From Varroa destructor (lineage: Eukaryota; Arthropoda; Arachnida; Mesostigmata; Varroidae), in contig NW_019211458.1 of assembly GCF_002443255.2 (NCBI RefSeq), forward strand, positions 29,602,485-29,666,484: DNA of 64,000 nt. Reading direction: 5' to 3'. Under the pieces are notes generated by a model. The model was not told the origin of the DNA and searched no databases. It was given only the letters and a program-made list of their open reading frames with translations. Below, piece by piece: positions 48,990 to 60,604 of the stretch (position 1 is the first letter of the stretch; every line of letters starts with the position of its first letter). The position numbers were made by a program, and so were the translations under genes.

Positions 48990-49360
48990 CTGCGTATCAG
49001 CTGCCCTTGGGCTGTAAGCAGCACTTCGCCGCCGTCTTCGCCCACAACATGATAATTAAGGTTTTGTTGTACGTTGCACATAATCCGTCTTTTGTTCCAT
49101 GTGCAGCAGCAGGAACGGCCCCACTTCCCACTACGGTAAAAGGTTTTGCCCCCACTAGTGGAATTCCTTTGGGTCGCGTCGCGTTCCATCGACTAAAGAG
49201 ATCCAAGACCCAACGGCTTGGCCTTGGTATTCTTTACGCCGCCTTCAATATTTCCTCGTTCTTATCGCGGAACGTACACGGCATTGTGTCGTTGCCTTGC
49301 ACTTTAAGCCCACATGCGAAGTGGAACCGTAGACGGCAGAATATGGCAGGACAAGTATAA
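48990..49360 (+). CDS. Candidate terminal coding exon, function unknown
   Basis: A clean acceptor (CTGACTTATTCCCGTTTCAG) precedes it. Entered after two bases, 122 codons are open to TAA: AYQLPLGCKQHFAAVFAHNM, then IIKVLLYVAHNPSFVPCAAA, a Thr/Pro linker, and a basic stretch RVAFHRLKRSKTQRLGLG with LYAAFNISSFLSRNV. The other frames stop within 20 codons. Without splicing the first ATG is at 49049. Mixed hydrophobic and basic character, with no recognised motif. Two short minus frames overlap the start and are taken as shadows. Confidence 0.28.
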
Positions 49361-49379
49361 TGGAGTTATGTAAACTAAT

Positions 49380-50440
49380 GTTCATCACCGAATGAGCCAG
49401 GTGTCCACGTCTAGCTCCTTCGTGTTTTAATACCTAAATTAGCGGTGTGGGATCCGTCCAGTAGTGGATAACAGGAGTCGATAGAATTTTCCGTTTACAT
49501 ATAGTTGTGACTACAATCCGGAAATAGCAAATAGATGAAAAGGATTTGAAGAAGCACGTTGAGATAATGGCTTTCAAGGCCGGAGGCAGCGGCGTCTTAT
49601 TCGGGCGCTCACGATTAAACAACAAAATAACAACTGTGTAAGCATTCTGTATTGTATGAATGGAGTTTATAAAAGGCGACTTGATCTATGAGTAGAACGC
49701 TCTGTAGCACATTGGGTTCTTTTCTCAGCACCCTGATGTATGCCACGAAGGCTTCAGGCTTGATCGTGATACTCAATAACAATAGTAATAATAAATTTTA
49801 TTTTCTAATTTGCAAACAGTCAAGACTGCTCCGGTTCGCTTACGAGTAGCACATCTGACGTATCGTTGTTGCTGTAACTGAATTCACAGGTATGGCACAT
49901 TATGAACCACTGAGACAATGTAAATTATCCTGTTGCACAAGGTTAGTTCGGTAAAACCAGGTTGAGTGCTATACGGCCGTTGGTGCTTGCCACTTATTTT
50001 AGGTATTTAATTTACACATTCAGTAGCGTGTGACCTTTAAGCTTTTTACATTATATACTTGTATAGTGGTTTTGTCTTAACATTGATATACGGGCAAGTG
50101 TTCACCGCAACTCGTGAAAAAAAAAACACGGCTTAACAATTTGTTTTTTAATCATGAGACAGATTATAAAAATAATCGTATTCGCATGAACTTTGTCAGC
50201 ATAGATTAGCATAAGAAATACGTAGGCCAATATGAGAATGGGTGGACGCCGCAAGGACGGCCTCGGCATGAATTATTACATCAGTCCTGAGCCATCAATC
50301 AAAAACGATCACTATCAATAGTTTTTCTGATAGAACCATCACCTGTTGAGAAGACACAGCGTTCATAAAGGCAAAAAGAGTGTGATCTGAGAAGACGGTT
50401 TACAAATTCTTCCGTACAATAATATAGGTCCTCCTTCATA
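49380..50440. other. No gene recognised
   Basis: AT-rich spacer, no splice-bounded frame. Confidence 0.45.
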
Positions 50441-50453
50441 TAGTTCATTATTC

Positions 50454-50726
50454 ATGAACCTTGCAGATATATCAACGCGATTAGCAGTGTATAGTCGAGG
50501 TAATATTAGAAGGAACAAAATGCCCGTTGCCAGAAAAATATGTGGAATACAGGAACGTTCCTATCATGCAACAAAGCCACCCGCGAAGAAGACGACTTCA
50601 GCAAAACTGAAGGAGAAAGTGATGACACACCTTTGCTGTGATACGCATAATTGCTTGAATTTAGGTTTGACTCTGATTCGGTATTTTACGCAACACTATT
50701 CGATTGTAGATGCCATAAAGTTTTAA
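50454..50726 (+). CDS. ORF of 90 codons, basic, possibly exonic
   Basis: ATG-started frame: MNLADISTRLAVYSRG, then NIRRNKMPVARKICGIQ, then a lysine-rich KPPAKKTTSAKLKEK and a hydrophobic end with LTLIRYFTQHYSIVDAIKF. A GTAATA donor after AGTCGAG (50501) could end a first exon in phase 1. It lies just upstream of the three-exon candidate at 50828-51557 on the same strand, so it may belong to the same locus, but the phases do not connect directly. Basic composition without a domain. Confidence 0.25.
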   Translation: MNLADISTRLAVYSRGNIRRNKMPVARKICGIQERSYHATKPPAKKTTSAKLKEKVMTHLCCDTHNCLNLGLTLIRYFTQHYSIVDAIKF

Positions 50727-50827
50727 TTCGGTTAGGACCTTGTATAGTATATAAAATTATATAAAGAGTCGTTTTCTACGCTGAAAAGGGTTTCATTGTT
50801 ATTGTCGTTTTGTTAAAAAAAAAGCAG

Positions 50828-50869
50828 CCAAGTGGAAAGCAAACGGAATCTATAGACATATTGTATAAG
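50828..50869 (+). CDS. Candidate small exon A of a plus-strand gene
   Basis: Fourteen codons (PSGKQTESIDILYK) between an AAAGCAG acceptor and an AAG-GTATAC donor, phase 0 at both ends. The acceptor is weakened by a run of A after the pyrimidine tract. The call depends on its neighbours: the next candidate exon at 51009 starts in phase 0 across a 139-bp intron. Confidence 0.22.
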
Positions 50870-51008
50870 GTATACAGTTTCCGTCCTGGCTGTACCTATA
50901 CTTTTTCTCTACCGATGTTATCAAGCGATTTGCATTGTTTGGTCGCGCTAAATCGCATTATTTCAATTATTTCTGTGATTCAGACGCGTTTTTAAATTAT
51001 TTTTTTAG

Positions 51009-51090
51009 TTAAACACGTTGCTTCATATGACCGGCTCGCTTCAGCACGAAACGAACCATGAGCCTACGCATAACTTCGAATCCCGACCAG
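51009..51090 (+). CDS. Candidate internal exon B, strong splice sites
   Basis: The acceptor AAATTATTTTTTTAG and the donor ACCAG-GTAAGT (a full nine-base consensus) bracket 82 bases. Only the first frame is open over the whole length: LNTLLHMTGSLQHETNHEP, then THNFESRP plus one base. It contains a well-placed ATG in another frame (ACCATG, giving MSLRITSNPDQ up to the donor), so it could also be a first coding exon. A downstream exon in matching phase exists at 51472. Family unknown. Confidence 0.33.
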
Positions 51091-51471
51091 GTAAGTTGTC
51101 AACTACGCTACCGTATCACCACGGATACATAGAATGCAGCAATCTATCTAAATAGGATGCGACTGTGAAATTGGTCTTATGGAGATCGAACTATAGCTGT
51201 TTGCAAATGACGTTTCTGCACTCACACTTGTTTCGTGTCTGTTTCGTAATTGTTGTCGACGGCTTTCCTGTGCCGCAACAAACAAAAGAAATACTCCAAA
51301 TCATCTCTCATTACTTGTTGTTACGTTCAACATAAACGTGTTGAATTGTACTCGCTCCAACTCGATTATGACGCTTGTGACATTTAATCTACTCTGTAAC
51401 ATGGAACACTACAGTTTGTCAAGTACTAACGGACATAACGTTAACGTGTCATTCTAACGGATTTGTTCTAG

Positions 51472-51557
51472 CAGCAATGAATCTCGTAGATATCTTTTTG
51501 CAACAACCCCTTTTCGCTCGAATAGTGTATTTCTTTCGAAGGGAAAAACGTTTTTGA
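51472..51557 (+). CDS. Candidate terminal exon C
   Basis: Preceded by a branch-point-like TTCTAAC and the acceptor GGATTTGTTCTAG. Entered with two bases completing exon B's codon, it reads AMNLVDIFLQQPLFARIVYF, then FRREKRF and TGA. The hydrophobic segment with a basic end could be a membrane anchor. AATAAA occurs about 155 bases after the stop (near 51711). It is phase-consistent with exon B across a 381-bp intron. Confidence 0.3.
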
Positions 51558-51706
51558 ACAGGTTTCAGGGGTTTATTCGAAAAGATACTCATTCATTCGA
51601 AGGAACTGGCATTGTTAGCAGAGAATAAGCCGTTACTAACTCCATCGCCGAAGCGCCAGATGCTTTTCCCCGCTGCGATACTCCGCCTGCTCCACTACTG
51701 GATAGG

Positions 51707-51931
51707 ATGAAAATAAAGTGGTATTCTTCTTTTCACCCTTGTCCTTTTGATCTAGCTGCTCCTGATGATTCTGCTTCTGATGTTTTTTTTATTTTATCAC
51801 CTGAACGCTCTCATACGATAAGTAATGAAGTGGACTTTGGAGTAAAAAGCAGAGGGGAGGTGTCTCAAGGCTCCAGCACCACATTCTCTTTAACACGGGG
51901 CATTTCTCTAATACGACACTCGTTTCCCTGA
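51707..51931 (+). CDS. Small ORF, 74 codons, T-ending codon bias
   Basis: ATG with A at -3: MKIKWYSSFHPCPFDLA, then APDDSASDVFFILSPERSH and a Ser/Thr-rich end. In the first third nearly every codon ends in T (TCT, TTT, CCT, GAT, GCT), which is unusual for random sequence and resembles biased coding or a pyrimidine-rich intron end. No domain. The AATAAA of the preceding candidate gene overlaps its start. Confidence 0.2.
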   Translation: MKIKWYSSFHPCPFDLAAPDDSASDVFFILSPERSHTISNEVDFGVKSRGEVSQGSSTTFSLTRGISLIRHSFP

Positions 51932-51939
51932 TTCCCATG

Positions 51940-53840
51940 ACAGGTCAATCGCCTTCCGTTCTGCTGCTGCTAACAGACCCCAAGAGTACTCTGCTACGCA
52001 ATACTCCCCTGCTAGTAGCAACGAACTAAACGACAAGTCAAGTTGCTCGTACACTACCAATATGGCACGATGCGCGACCCTTCCCGGAAGATGAAGGGCG
52101 CCTGGGGCGAAAAACTGGGAGTGCTCTTTCCCGAAAGCGCTGGAATACCCTTAACGTCCTGTTATCTATTCTTGTTCCCTCTCTGCGACCCGTTTCCCTC
52201 TCTAGCCGGGAGTTGTTTGTTTTACGTTAGGAAGGCTCAGGTTTCTTAGAGCTGCTATACCACCTGTAGGATTGAGCGTCTTCGCAGGTTTGACTCTATA
52301 GGTCTTACCCTTGCCTCTCGTTACCGGCCTCAGAGACAAGTACTCGAGCAACGCACGGAAGTAAATAGAATTACACAAGTAATGGTGGCCTAGGTTAATC
52401 CATACACCACAATAAAGGGCTAGCCAGACTGACAACTGATAGACAATTAGGTACAGCGTATGAGTTGAGTGTATTCTTTAACCATGCTGACACGACCAAG
52501 ACTAACATAAAGAGGTTTATATATTATCGTCAACAGCTCAACAGAACGAGCTAACTAGCTTCGCTTAAACGTAGGAACCGGATGCGGATCATTAGGAGAT
52601 TGGGTGGTTTCAATGTGAAGCACATAAATGGCCCATAATAGAAGCTAAATTATCGTTACCTGGCGCCAGGAATACGTAGCGTTGACAACGGCTTTTACAG
52701 AATTGTTACGAAAGATACGGCTTCAAGAAGCGTATCGTTGTACTAACGGTTTTTGTGGCTGCGATAGAAACAGCTACGCCTGTATAGACGCAGAGTGTTG
52801 TATGTGCGTAAAGGTGCATTAGAAATGCAGTGATTCAGTCGAATGTTTAGGTCCGCAGTAATCAATAAATCCTATTATTACTGCAGCTTACTGAACCAAA
52901 AACACCAGTGGTGCCAAAGTATAGAATTTTTGTATCGCTTTTTGTAGGAATACAGAGGAACTGAAATTGCTTTTCCGGACAAAGCCCATAACTTGCCTTT
53001 AACAGAAATCAAAAACGAAGCTCCGTTAGTTGTAGCTCGAGATATATGCATCACGTTTATGGGCTGAAGAGAACCCATTCCCGGCGCTGAAGAGAACCCA
53101 GCGCCGGGAATTAAAAGAACACAAAAGCTTAGAGTGCTAATGAGAAAGGTTAGCGGGATTTCATTTTTGAAACAACTCGTTTTGCTCAGGGCTCGACGTA
53201 TGCGCTTCGCTTAAGAATCACTCGATAAGAGCAGAAGTCGCTTAAAACACAGTCGTGCTGCTGGCAGAAGTTACAAAATAGTTGGCATTTTGGTTACCCA
53301 TAGCGCTGTCTGCGGTTAGATAAACATGTCGGCGGCAATCGTTACGAATGTGCGGGTGCTCTCCAGCAAAGCCCGGTTGTTTATGCAAAAGGAGATTCGA
53401 GCGGAAAGATAATACATTGCCGACGCTTTGCTTCTACTTTTATGTTTGTACTTTTACACTAGACGTTTTTTCGTAAGTAGTAATATGCGGACGTTAGATT
53501 ATACGTAACGATGAGACATTTGAATACGAGGGACATAACTGTTGTTTTTTTTTTCAATGTCAGCTATAACCAGTTCAGATAAAACAAAATTGCATTGAAC
53601 CACAATATAATAGACATGTTCTCGTGCGAGCAACTACTTCCTCGGTTCGTTAGCGAGCATTTTTTTGGACAAAAAAATTAACGGGATATCTGTAAGAGTA
53701 TAGTATCCGCCTATCCTGCCACACAGAATAAGGCCGAATACATAAGGAAAGAATAGCGTGTATGGGCCGCGATAAAGCGTTAAAAATTACTACGTTTTCT
53801 GCTCGTAACTGAGTAAACACAATGCATTTATTGGTTCGTT
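51940..53840. other. No confident gene
   Basis: Short frames on both strands (52043-52249, 52202-52435, 52878-53078) without domains or splice pairs. Confidence 0.42.
53064..53111. repeat. 12-bp perfect hairpin nested with a 14-bp direct repeat
   Basis: ATTCCCGGCGCT (53077-53088) pairs perfectly with AGCGCCGGGAAT (53100-53111) across an 11-nt loop. CTGAAGAGAACCCA is repeated exactly at 53064-53077 and 53087-53100 with a 23-bp period, so the loop is one copy of the direct repeat. Confidence 0.92.
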
Positions 53841-53847
53841 CGTTCAG

Positions 53848-53921
53848 CAGCCGCTCATTTTATGGATGGCCGGCGGCAATTTCGCAACCCCGACGACGAA
53901 GCAATTGTTCTGAAGAGCGAG
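53848..53921 (+). CDS. Candidate coding exon with tandem CAGCAG acceptor
   Basis: The acceptor TATTGGTTCGTTCGTTCAG is followed directly by CAG (a NAGNAG site, so the exon may start at 53848 or 53851). The exon ends GCGAG-GTAAGA in phase 0. The third frame reads AAHF, then MDGRRQFRNPDDEAIVLKSE, charged and balanced. The ATG at 53862 could be the start if the upstream exon is untranslated. A second frame is also open (SRSFYGWPAAIS and on). A phase-matched last exon lies at 54473. Confidence 0.34.
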
Positions 53922-54472
53922 GTAAGACTACGGTGCCCTGTGGCATGTTGGAGGCGTGAAATTCACCCTCATCTCGCCATATACGAATGACCAACTAGAA
54001 CTAAATAGATTTTTCAAAGTAACAGAAATAAGTTGTTCGTTTAGGATCGTTTATACGTAAGAGAGATAAGCGCTGTTAGTTAATGGTGTAGACGCCGAGA
54101 AGACATCGGTCTACGTAATCCCGTAGCTGAGAAAAGGAAGAGATGGGAAAGAACGACCGGCTTGTTCTGGCAAGCAAAGATATGCCGTTTCCTATTTGAT
54201 TTTCCTTTTACAATGATATTTGACCTTTCAAGTCGGACCTACATCACTGACCAACGAAAGTAAGGCTATCTAAGCTACTGCATACTATAATCCTACAAAG
54301 CGCACAATTTTATCGAATCATTGAGCGTCGAGGTCGCGTAAATTGATGTACAAACATAAGTAACTCTCAGAAACGGTTAGAGGCTATATGATTGTTTCTA
54401 TTGAAATACCATCATAACTTACTAGATTCATATGTATATTTTATTCATATTTTTTTGACTGTAAGCTTACAG

Positions 54473-54574
54473 TTAATAAGTGGAAGTTTCAATGATCGCA
54501 TATGCTCTCAACTTCTTTATTCCACCATTTGCTGGCAGATGAAATATACAAACGCTGCAACTTTTGCCCGATGA
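54473..54574 (+). CDS. Candidate terminal exon following 53848-53921
   Basis: A T-rich acceptor (CATATTTTTTTGACTGTAAGCTTACAG) leads to 33 codons in phase 0: LISGSFNDRICSQLLYSTIC, then WQMKYTNAATFAR, and TGA. Joined to the exon ending at 53921 over a 551-bp intron this gives a protein end of at least 53 residues. Overlapping AATAAA-type signals follow about 95 bases past the stop (54668-54680). Function unknown. Confidence 0.3.
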   Translation, partial: LISGSFNDRICSQLLYSTICWQMKYTNAATFAR

Positions 54575-54699
54575 ATTTCCGCTATTTGAACTCACCTGAA
54601 AACAAAAACGATTCTGTTAGTGTCACAGTTGTGAATCGAACAAACGAAATACCAATAATAATAATAGGATAAATAAATAAAAATGTATGTAACAATCAC

Positions 54700-57600
54700 T
54701 CTGTTAGAGCAATGGATAGACAGATAAGTTTTTTTTTTGCATTTGCCAACTGGCCTTTTTGCAGATGTAGAATTTTACAAGTAGAGTTATTGAAGAATTG
54801 CGTTTAGCCAAAATATATAGAACCGCTTATAAAGCAGCCACGTAGAACAATTTTCCAGTAGACTAATGGCTCTAATCAGTTATAAGTATATTGATATTTG
54901 GACAACAAAAAAGTAGTGCAGATTACAAAATTTCTAACAGATCGTTATCATTTACAACATACAAAAAACATCGAAAACGAAAAAAAAAAATCAAGCCTAC
55001 TATCATCAGACGTTTCGATTGCATACCTGTCCTGGCATTTGCGCGTCAACTTCGCACGCTCGTTCATCGCCCTCATGTAGCCCATTGCACTTGGCAAATT
55101 CACGTATTAGTCACCCCAATTCATACCTAACTGTCTCCAACACTGTCCAGCCTGGCCCCGCCATGAAACTAAGGAGACAAGCGATATCCGGCAGATTTCG
55201 TGCAGTAAAAGTCACACAGTCTGACACTAGGCCGAATAGCTTGTTCTTTGCTAAATACTACAGCTGGGCCTGGGCCGGTCGGGCCGCTGCACTGTTTCGC
55301 CATTCATGTGATACACTTCGCATTGAACGAAAATTGCGATCTATGTTGTCTGGTTAATAGAAACATGGCCGTTTTCCGTTACCCCATACGCCCGTGTTCT
55401 GCTACTCTGGACCACTCCGTTACCACCACGGATACGTTGACTAGCACTGGCGATATGGACCCATTTAGCGAAGAGGCGACAATACCCATGTAAGCTGCTA
55501 CGCATTGACGTAGTATCATTGTTCAAACTCGACTCCCGTTCTTCTGCAGCTCGTCCTGGGGCAAAACAGAGCGTTATCCCAGGCCCCCTTGGGGTGCGAT
55601 GTTCATCCACTACGATGAACAGATACTGGGGCAAAGAACGAGCAGATGTGGTTGTTCGTTGGGTCGCTCGCATTAAGTAGTAAGACTATCACTAGCACCA
55701 CTATTGCCGGCCTCGAAAATGGGAGGCTTTTACAAAAAGTGCCATAACTCTAGTTCTCTGCCAGTGACACTCTCTCCCTAAGCTATCGGCAGGTATTGGG
55801 TGCACGTTCTTGTCGATGCGGTCGTGGTAGCGCCGGCACCGCTCGCGCAAGCGATTGAACGGCCGCGCCATGTAAAGAGAGCGAATAAAGAGATAAAATG
55901 AGTGCAGCACAAAAGATTCGTCGTCCTCGATGGCCAAGAAACAGTAGTACGTAGCTAAGACCGCCGATTGGAGAACAGCATAAATCGGACGAGGAGGCTG
56001 CGGCTGCTCCTGCAACACCCGCCTAATTGTCCGTGCAGCCCGGGTGGCCGACTAAACCGTGTTACCTGTGAGTGCCGGGGCAGCTGTGCCTAGCCCTAGG
56101 GGGCAGGTAACGATAACGCGTCACCACACGGACATCGTTTACACGAGTTGAAGACACTGATCAGAAACTGGCAGGATGGGTAGGTCTTGCTCTGGAAACC
56201 GAATGGCCACCTGAAGTCACCTAGCAATCGAGAGTAGCCGGTAGCATCGACTGGTCTGTAGTAAACCTAGTAGACATGGCGCTGCGGTTGCTGTTACCAT
56301 CGCGATCGTCGCCACCGCCAGCCTCATCGACTTTTTCCCAGAAATGGGTGCTACGAACAGAAGGTTGCCACCTCCAAGCGTCGACAATTAGGAGACTAAA
56401 CAGGTGTTTCTTAAGTTTTCCACAATGGCGCTGACTGTTTTTAGAAGATGTAGCAGTCATGCTTCGGCCGAACGGCCACGTTGCTAAACCAGCTAGCACA
56501 TGGCTATGTGAAAGTTGATTATTGCAGTACACAGACTGGATGCCTGTTGCATATTTGTCCGCCGTATCTTCTTGGCAAAGAACCGCTGCGAGTATAGCGT
56601 GGCTGCACGAAGCTTCGCGCTAAGGGATGGACAGCACGCTGTAATCAGACCACAAGGATCCGCTTAGGACTAAATTTGGGGCACAGAATTTACGAGTACC
56701 CTACGAGTACGTGTCGTCCCGGAGACCCACAGTGGACAGTTACTTAAAAAAAATGGGGCAGATTCTCTAGTTTAAGCTGCTGGAGGACAACGAAATAAGT
56801 GAGGATCGCCTCGACAATCACTGCAGTACGACATCAAACACACCAAGCAGAATTCACGCCAGCTGTGTAAACCTAATTATTTTCCTGTACCTTGTATAGG
56901 GTAATCTACTCGAGTACCTACATAAGAGTAAGCTTGCGGTGTACATGGAGCCAAATGCACATGGGAGAGGTTGCCAGTTTTTGGTAGTAAGTCAGCGACT
57001 AAACCATTTGCATCAATTATAGTTAACTAAAAGCATCGGCCTATGAAAAAATAGAAATAAGCAAAATGAATTGTCTTTGTACATGCATCTAGTGAGGACA
57101 GCTATTTAGGATAAGGCTGGGCATGCGTCATGGTAACTTTTACGACTTTTACATATCTTGTGTTGGACCAGATTTTCTAATAATTTGATATGAGAGCAAC
57201 GCAACGGTATGGATTTCGTCCGCTCGAATTTTTCGTTTAGCATGGCTATTCTGTTTGGCAGCGGCGGTCGCTACCACTAACAGCAGCTTTCAAGACGAAC
57301 ACAGTAACGGGGTGAAGAGTAAATGCGTGACACAAAGTAGAAGAAGACGATAAGCTGCGTTTGTATAATGAACCAGCTGTACGGCACAGATTCGGACAAA
57401 ATACACTGACTTAGACAGCAGCCATGGCCCTCATCGTTTATAAATACCCATCCACCAAATGGTTGCAAACCCCCTGCGCTGTTGGAAGATGCAGACAATA
57501 GCTTCAGCGCGTTTACAAACAAACAAAACAACGAACACATCAGTGTATGGACAATACCTCCTCCACCGAAGCGGGAGGCGATGCCTCCCTGTGGCACGTA

Positions 57601-59300
57601 AGCGGTTTTTTTCCCTAATTCTTAACTTCTACTACTACGTTACACACTTTGAGAATCGTCGTTTTGTATATTAAAACGAGTCTATGACAGGGGTATATAC
57701 GCAAGCGAAGAGCTGCATGCCGCCCATCGCCTTTAGATATATCTAAATCTCCACACTACAAGGATCCCCTAAAATTCGTACAATTTAAGGTACGGCGAAA
57801 GTAGCGATATTGACAGTAACGGAACCTAATGATTACATACAGCAATATATTGCAGTGTCTGTAATTACTTAATAGTGGCAGTAAGTCAGGATTACTATGA
57901 TCTGGAAATAAATAATATTAATTATACTCTGAACGGTGCCATAAATATCGACAAAAACATTTGCGCTACGAGATGCATATCCGGGCGTCTAGATAACTTA
58001 TAAGCCTCCCTGAGCAACGAAATTGTGCACAAGTGCCTCAGTCGTCAATATATAACCATATAGCACCATATATGCGCCCTTATCCATAGCACATACTAAC
58101 AAGAGCAAATTGATAAGCGACGCAAGAATGTTCTTCGGTAATGTTAGCGGTTTTCCGGACACTTTAGGCGTTTTTCAGTGGCAAGAGCAGGCAATCACAA
58201 ATAGGGAAAGTCTATTTTATGTTTAAGTTTATGAACAAGGATCATCGTTTCTCGTTCATTCAAGTTGAAGCATAGCCAACATATACCGAAATATCTATTC
58301 AAATGATGCGATTAAAACAAGCAGATTTTCCAAGGCGTACGAATTATTCAAAGATGCTGACTCACTGGCTTCAAATCGCCGTCTGCTCGTGCAAACAACG
58401 CAAGGCTATTTTCACCTTTTAAGCGCCACAAATTTGCATCACATTTTTTCAAACATTACACTGTTCATGTATGCTGCAAAAGTGACATTATCATCGGGTA
58501 ACATCGTTCGACCTGGGCATTCGTTTCTCGTGGGGCGTCTAGCTGAATAAGGATTCATGTCTGGGGTTACGTGCCATCATTTGATGCTGGTTGTCCACAC
58601 ATGGCGTCCAGTTGGAATTGACCTTGTGTCACATGCAGTTTGCTGATGCTCCTGTTTTCGAGTACAGGGGGTAGGTAACTTTGTTTTGTTCGGTTGTCTA
58701 TTGTACCGATCTATCTGTACTATGTAAACGTGGTTGCGGTTCGATGTTACAGCATTACCGTGAAAGCCTATAGGAAATGCATGTGTACTGAATACTACGA
58801 GATTTCTGGGCATCCATAATGAGTCCACGGGCTCCCATTTCCTCCTACAGAAAGATAACAGCGGGTCGATGCACATCTATTTGACTTGCAAAGCATGATG
58901 AATAACTTCGTATAGGGATATCTCTTGTTGGAATCATCACCCTTGTATCTATCTCGAAAGTATCTCGTAGTATAGCTAACTCACTGTCGACGTTAAAATA
59001 AGCGTGGTGATGACATAGAGTCCTATTAACAGGCAAAAACAAGCACGAGACAGCATGAAAGCACAAAACGAGGGTAGCTAGCGATACCCCAGCGGTGTGA
59101 TGTATATTATTCATTTAGTGGCGTTTGCGTTTTGTAACAAAACCTTTTTATTGAATGTGATTGGATTTAATAGTTTAACTTAATCGTATCTATATATTTT
59201 AACACTTTCATTAAAGGACAGCTCTTCATGTATGAGATGCGTCTTTCATGTCTTCGATGTTTTGCGCATATTCAGATATCGTTTAAAAAGAACCATGAAC
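54700..59300. other. No confident gene; GC-richer stretch at 55.0-56.6 kb
   Basis: Minus frames of about 105 codons at 55341-55673, 55701-56018, 56221-56532 and 57277-57597 and plus frames at 55019-55493 overlap without domains. The minus frame at 55701-56018 has a hydrophobic-then-basic pattern (AVLATYYCFLAIEDD, then RLRERCRRYHDRIDK) and is the best of them. A plus ATG at 56945 opens MEPNAHGRGCQFLV to a GTAAGT donor at 56987. Confidence 0.35.
57732..57747. repeat. 16-bp perfect palindrome
   Basis: TTTAGATATATCTAAA is its own reverse complement. Confidence 0.85.
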
Positions 59301-59986
59301 CCATGTAAATTGGAAATCGTTCCGTGTTTGCTTGTTTCTTAGCCAAAGTTTGCAAAGTTGATGTTGCAGATTTACTTAAAATATTTTGTGAGGTTGTCGG
59401 GGCAATATGTGGATCCAGAAAATTTGCAAAAGAAAAAAACAACTACTTGCTATATTTCATAATTTTGTTCTTTTTGACAGTCAGTCATCATCTTCCGTCC
59501 GGAGTGCACGCTTTTAATATTTCTTTATATACATTTTCTCATCGGTTGTACTTCTGTAAAATTACTTCATTTCAAAAAATTAAAGTTATTTCTAGCTTTA
59601 AAATATAATGTCTTGCATGCCACCTTCTAAATTCTTCTCACTTCTTCTGTAATTCACCGCCGTCTACCTCGTACCCAGGTCTTCCACTACCTTCTAGTTT
59701 CGTATAGTCCGTGCTGACCAATTAGCCTCTCAAAAGCTTTTTCAGTTTTTGTTTCAGTCCCCGCGGCGTATTTTGCTGGTGTCTCGTACCTTTTGCGTCC
59801 TCGGACGTCACTCACTCTGTCCATCCCTCGATTTCCGTTACCAATTGCTAGATCAAGGCCTGGATTATCAAATTCGCATGAGTTCTCTCTCCCTTTCTCT
59901 CTGTTTACTTCAAAATAATCTCATGATTCCACATTTTCAATATCTTACTTCGCAAATACGTTTTTCATAACATCTCCGACTCATTT

Positions 59987-60349
59987 TTGACCTTCGGCTT
60001 CCCTTTTTCTCTTCTAAACATAAGTGCCGCTAATTGTACCCATTCCAACCCCCGCTCCTTTTGGCTAAATTCCTATACTATTACTAGTTGTTACAAAACT
60101 ATTAATAAGCGTACTTTTGAACTCAAATGGCTTCGCGTAAAAGCCCTTCAAGTAAGCAAAGTTTGTAGATTAGGCCTCAATTCGTTTTTGTCAGATCTTT
60201 CTCGGTTCAAGAAGGTGATATCAATCGAAATCCCAAATCAGCCTAAATATGGTTTTCAGCCTATACGTAACCTCCAACTAACTACAACCCTCCTTGAGCT
60301 CTATAACAAAAATAATGCGGAGGCAGACGCCAATAAAAGACCTCAATAG
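59987..60349 (+). CDS. ORF of 120 codons inside the pyrimidine-rich block
   Basis: The second half is less skewed than its surroundings and reads KRTFELKWLRVKALQVSKV, then CRLGLNSFLSDLSRFKKV, then a Pro/Gln-rich segment and LLELYNKNNAEADANKRPQ. Alternating basic and hydrophobic residues look protein-like, yet nothing is recognised and there is no ATG near the more convincing part. It could be an exon, a chance frame, or a remnant of a mobile element. Confidence 0.18.
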   Translation: MTFGFPFSLLNISAANCTHSNPRSFWLNSYTITSCYKTINKRTFELKWLRVKALQVSKVCRLGLNSFLSDLSRFKKVISIEIPNQPKYGFQPIRNLQLTTTLLELYNKNNAEADANKRPQ

Positions 60350-60572
60350 ATATTTTAGTTTCGGCCCATACGTTTAGGATAATGGGCTAATAGCCCGATT
60401 ATTTGTGCAGTGTTCCTCCGTGTTCTGTTTACCCATCCATCAAGTACTTACGGTTCTCAGCGGTACGCTCCAGGCTGTTTTTATCCGATACTTCGTTTGA
60501 CCTTTTCGTAGGATGTTGTCCTAACACTTCCTTTGTTGTCACATTCTGTCACTTTTTAGTTACCAATCTCTC

Positions 60573-60604
60573 GTGTGCGACGACCTTATATTGACGTCGC
60601 ACAC
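60573..60604. repeat. 10-bp perfect inverted repeat, 12-nt loop
   Basis: GTGTGCGACG (60573-60582) and CGTCGCACAC (60595-60604) are exact complements. Confidence 0.9.

Noticed and set aside
51000..51125. Possible tRNA-derived SINE on the minus strand (A-box-like GTAGCGTAGTTG, B-box-like GGGATTCGAA, A-rich tail)
   Set aside because: The T-stem does not pair, no target-site duplication was seen and no second copy occurs in the window. The same bases form a better plus-strand exon with strong splice sites.
57850..57886. GTAAGT at 57881 after a TTGCAG site
   Set aside because: It would be a 25-base exon with a weak acceptor. GTAAGT sites occur at about chance frequency here.
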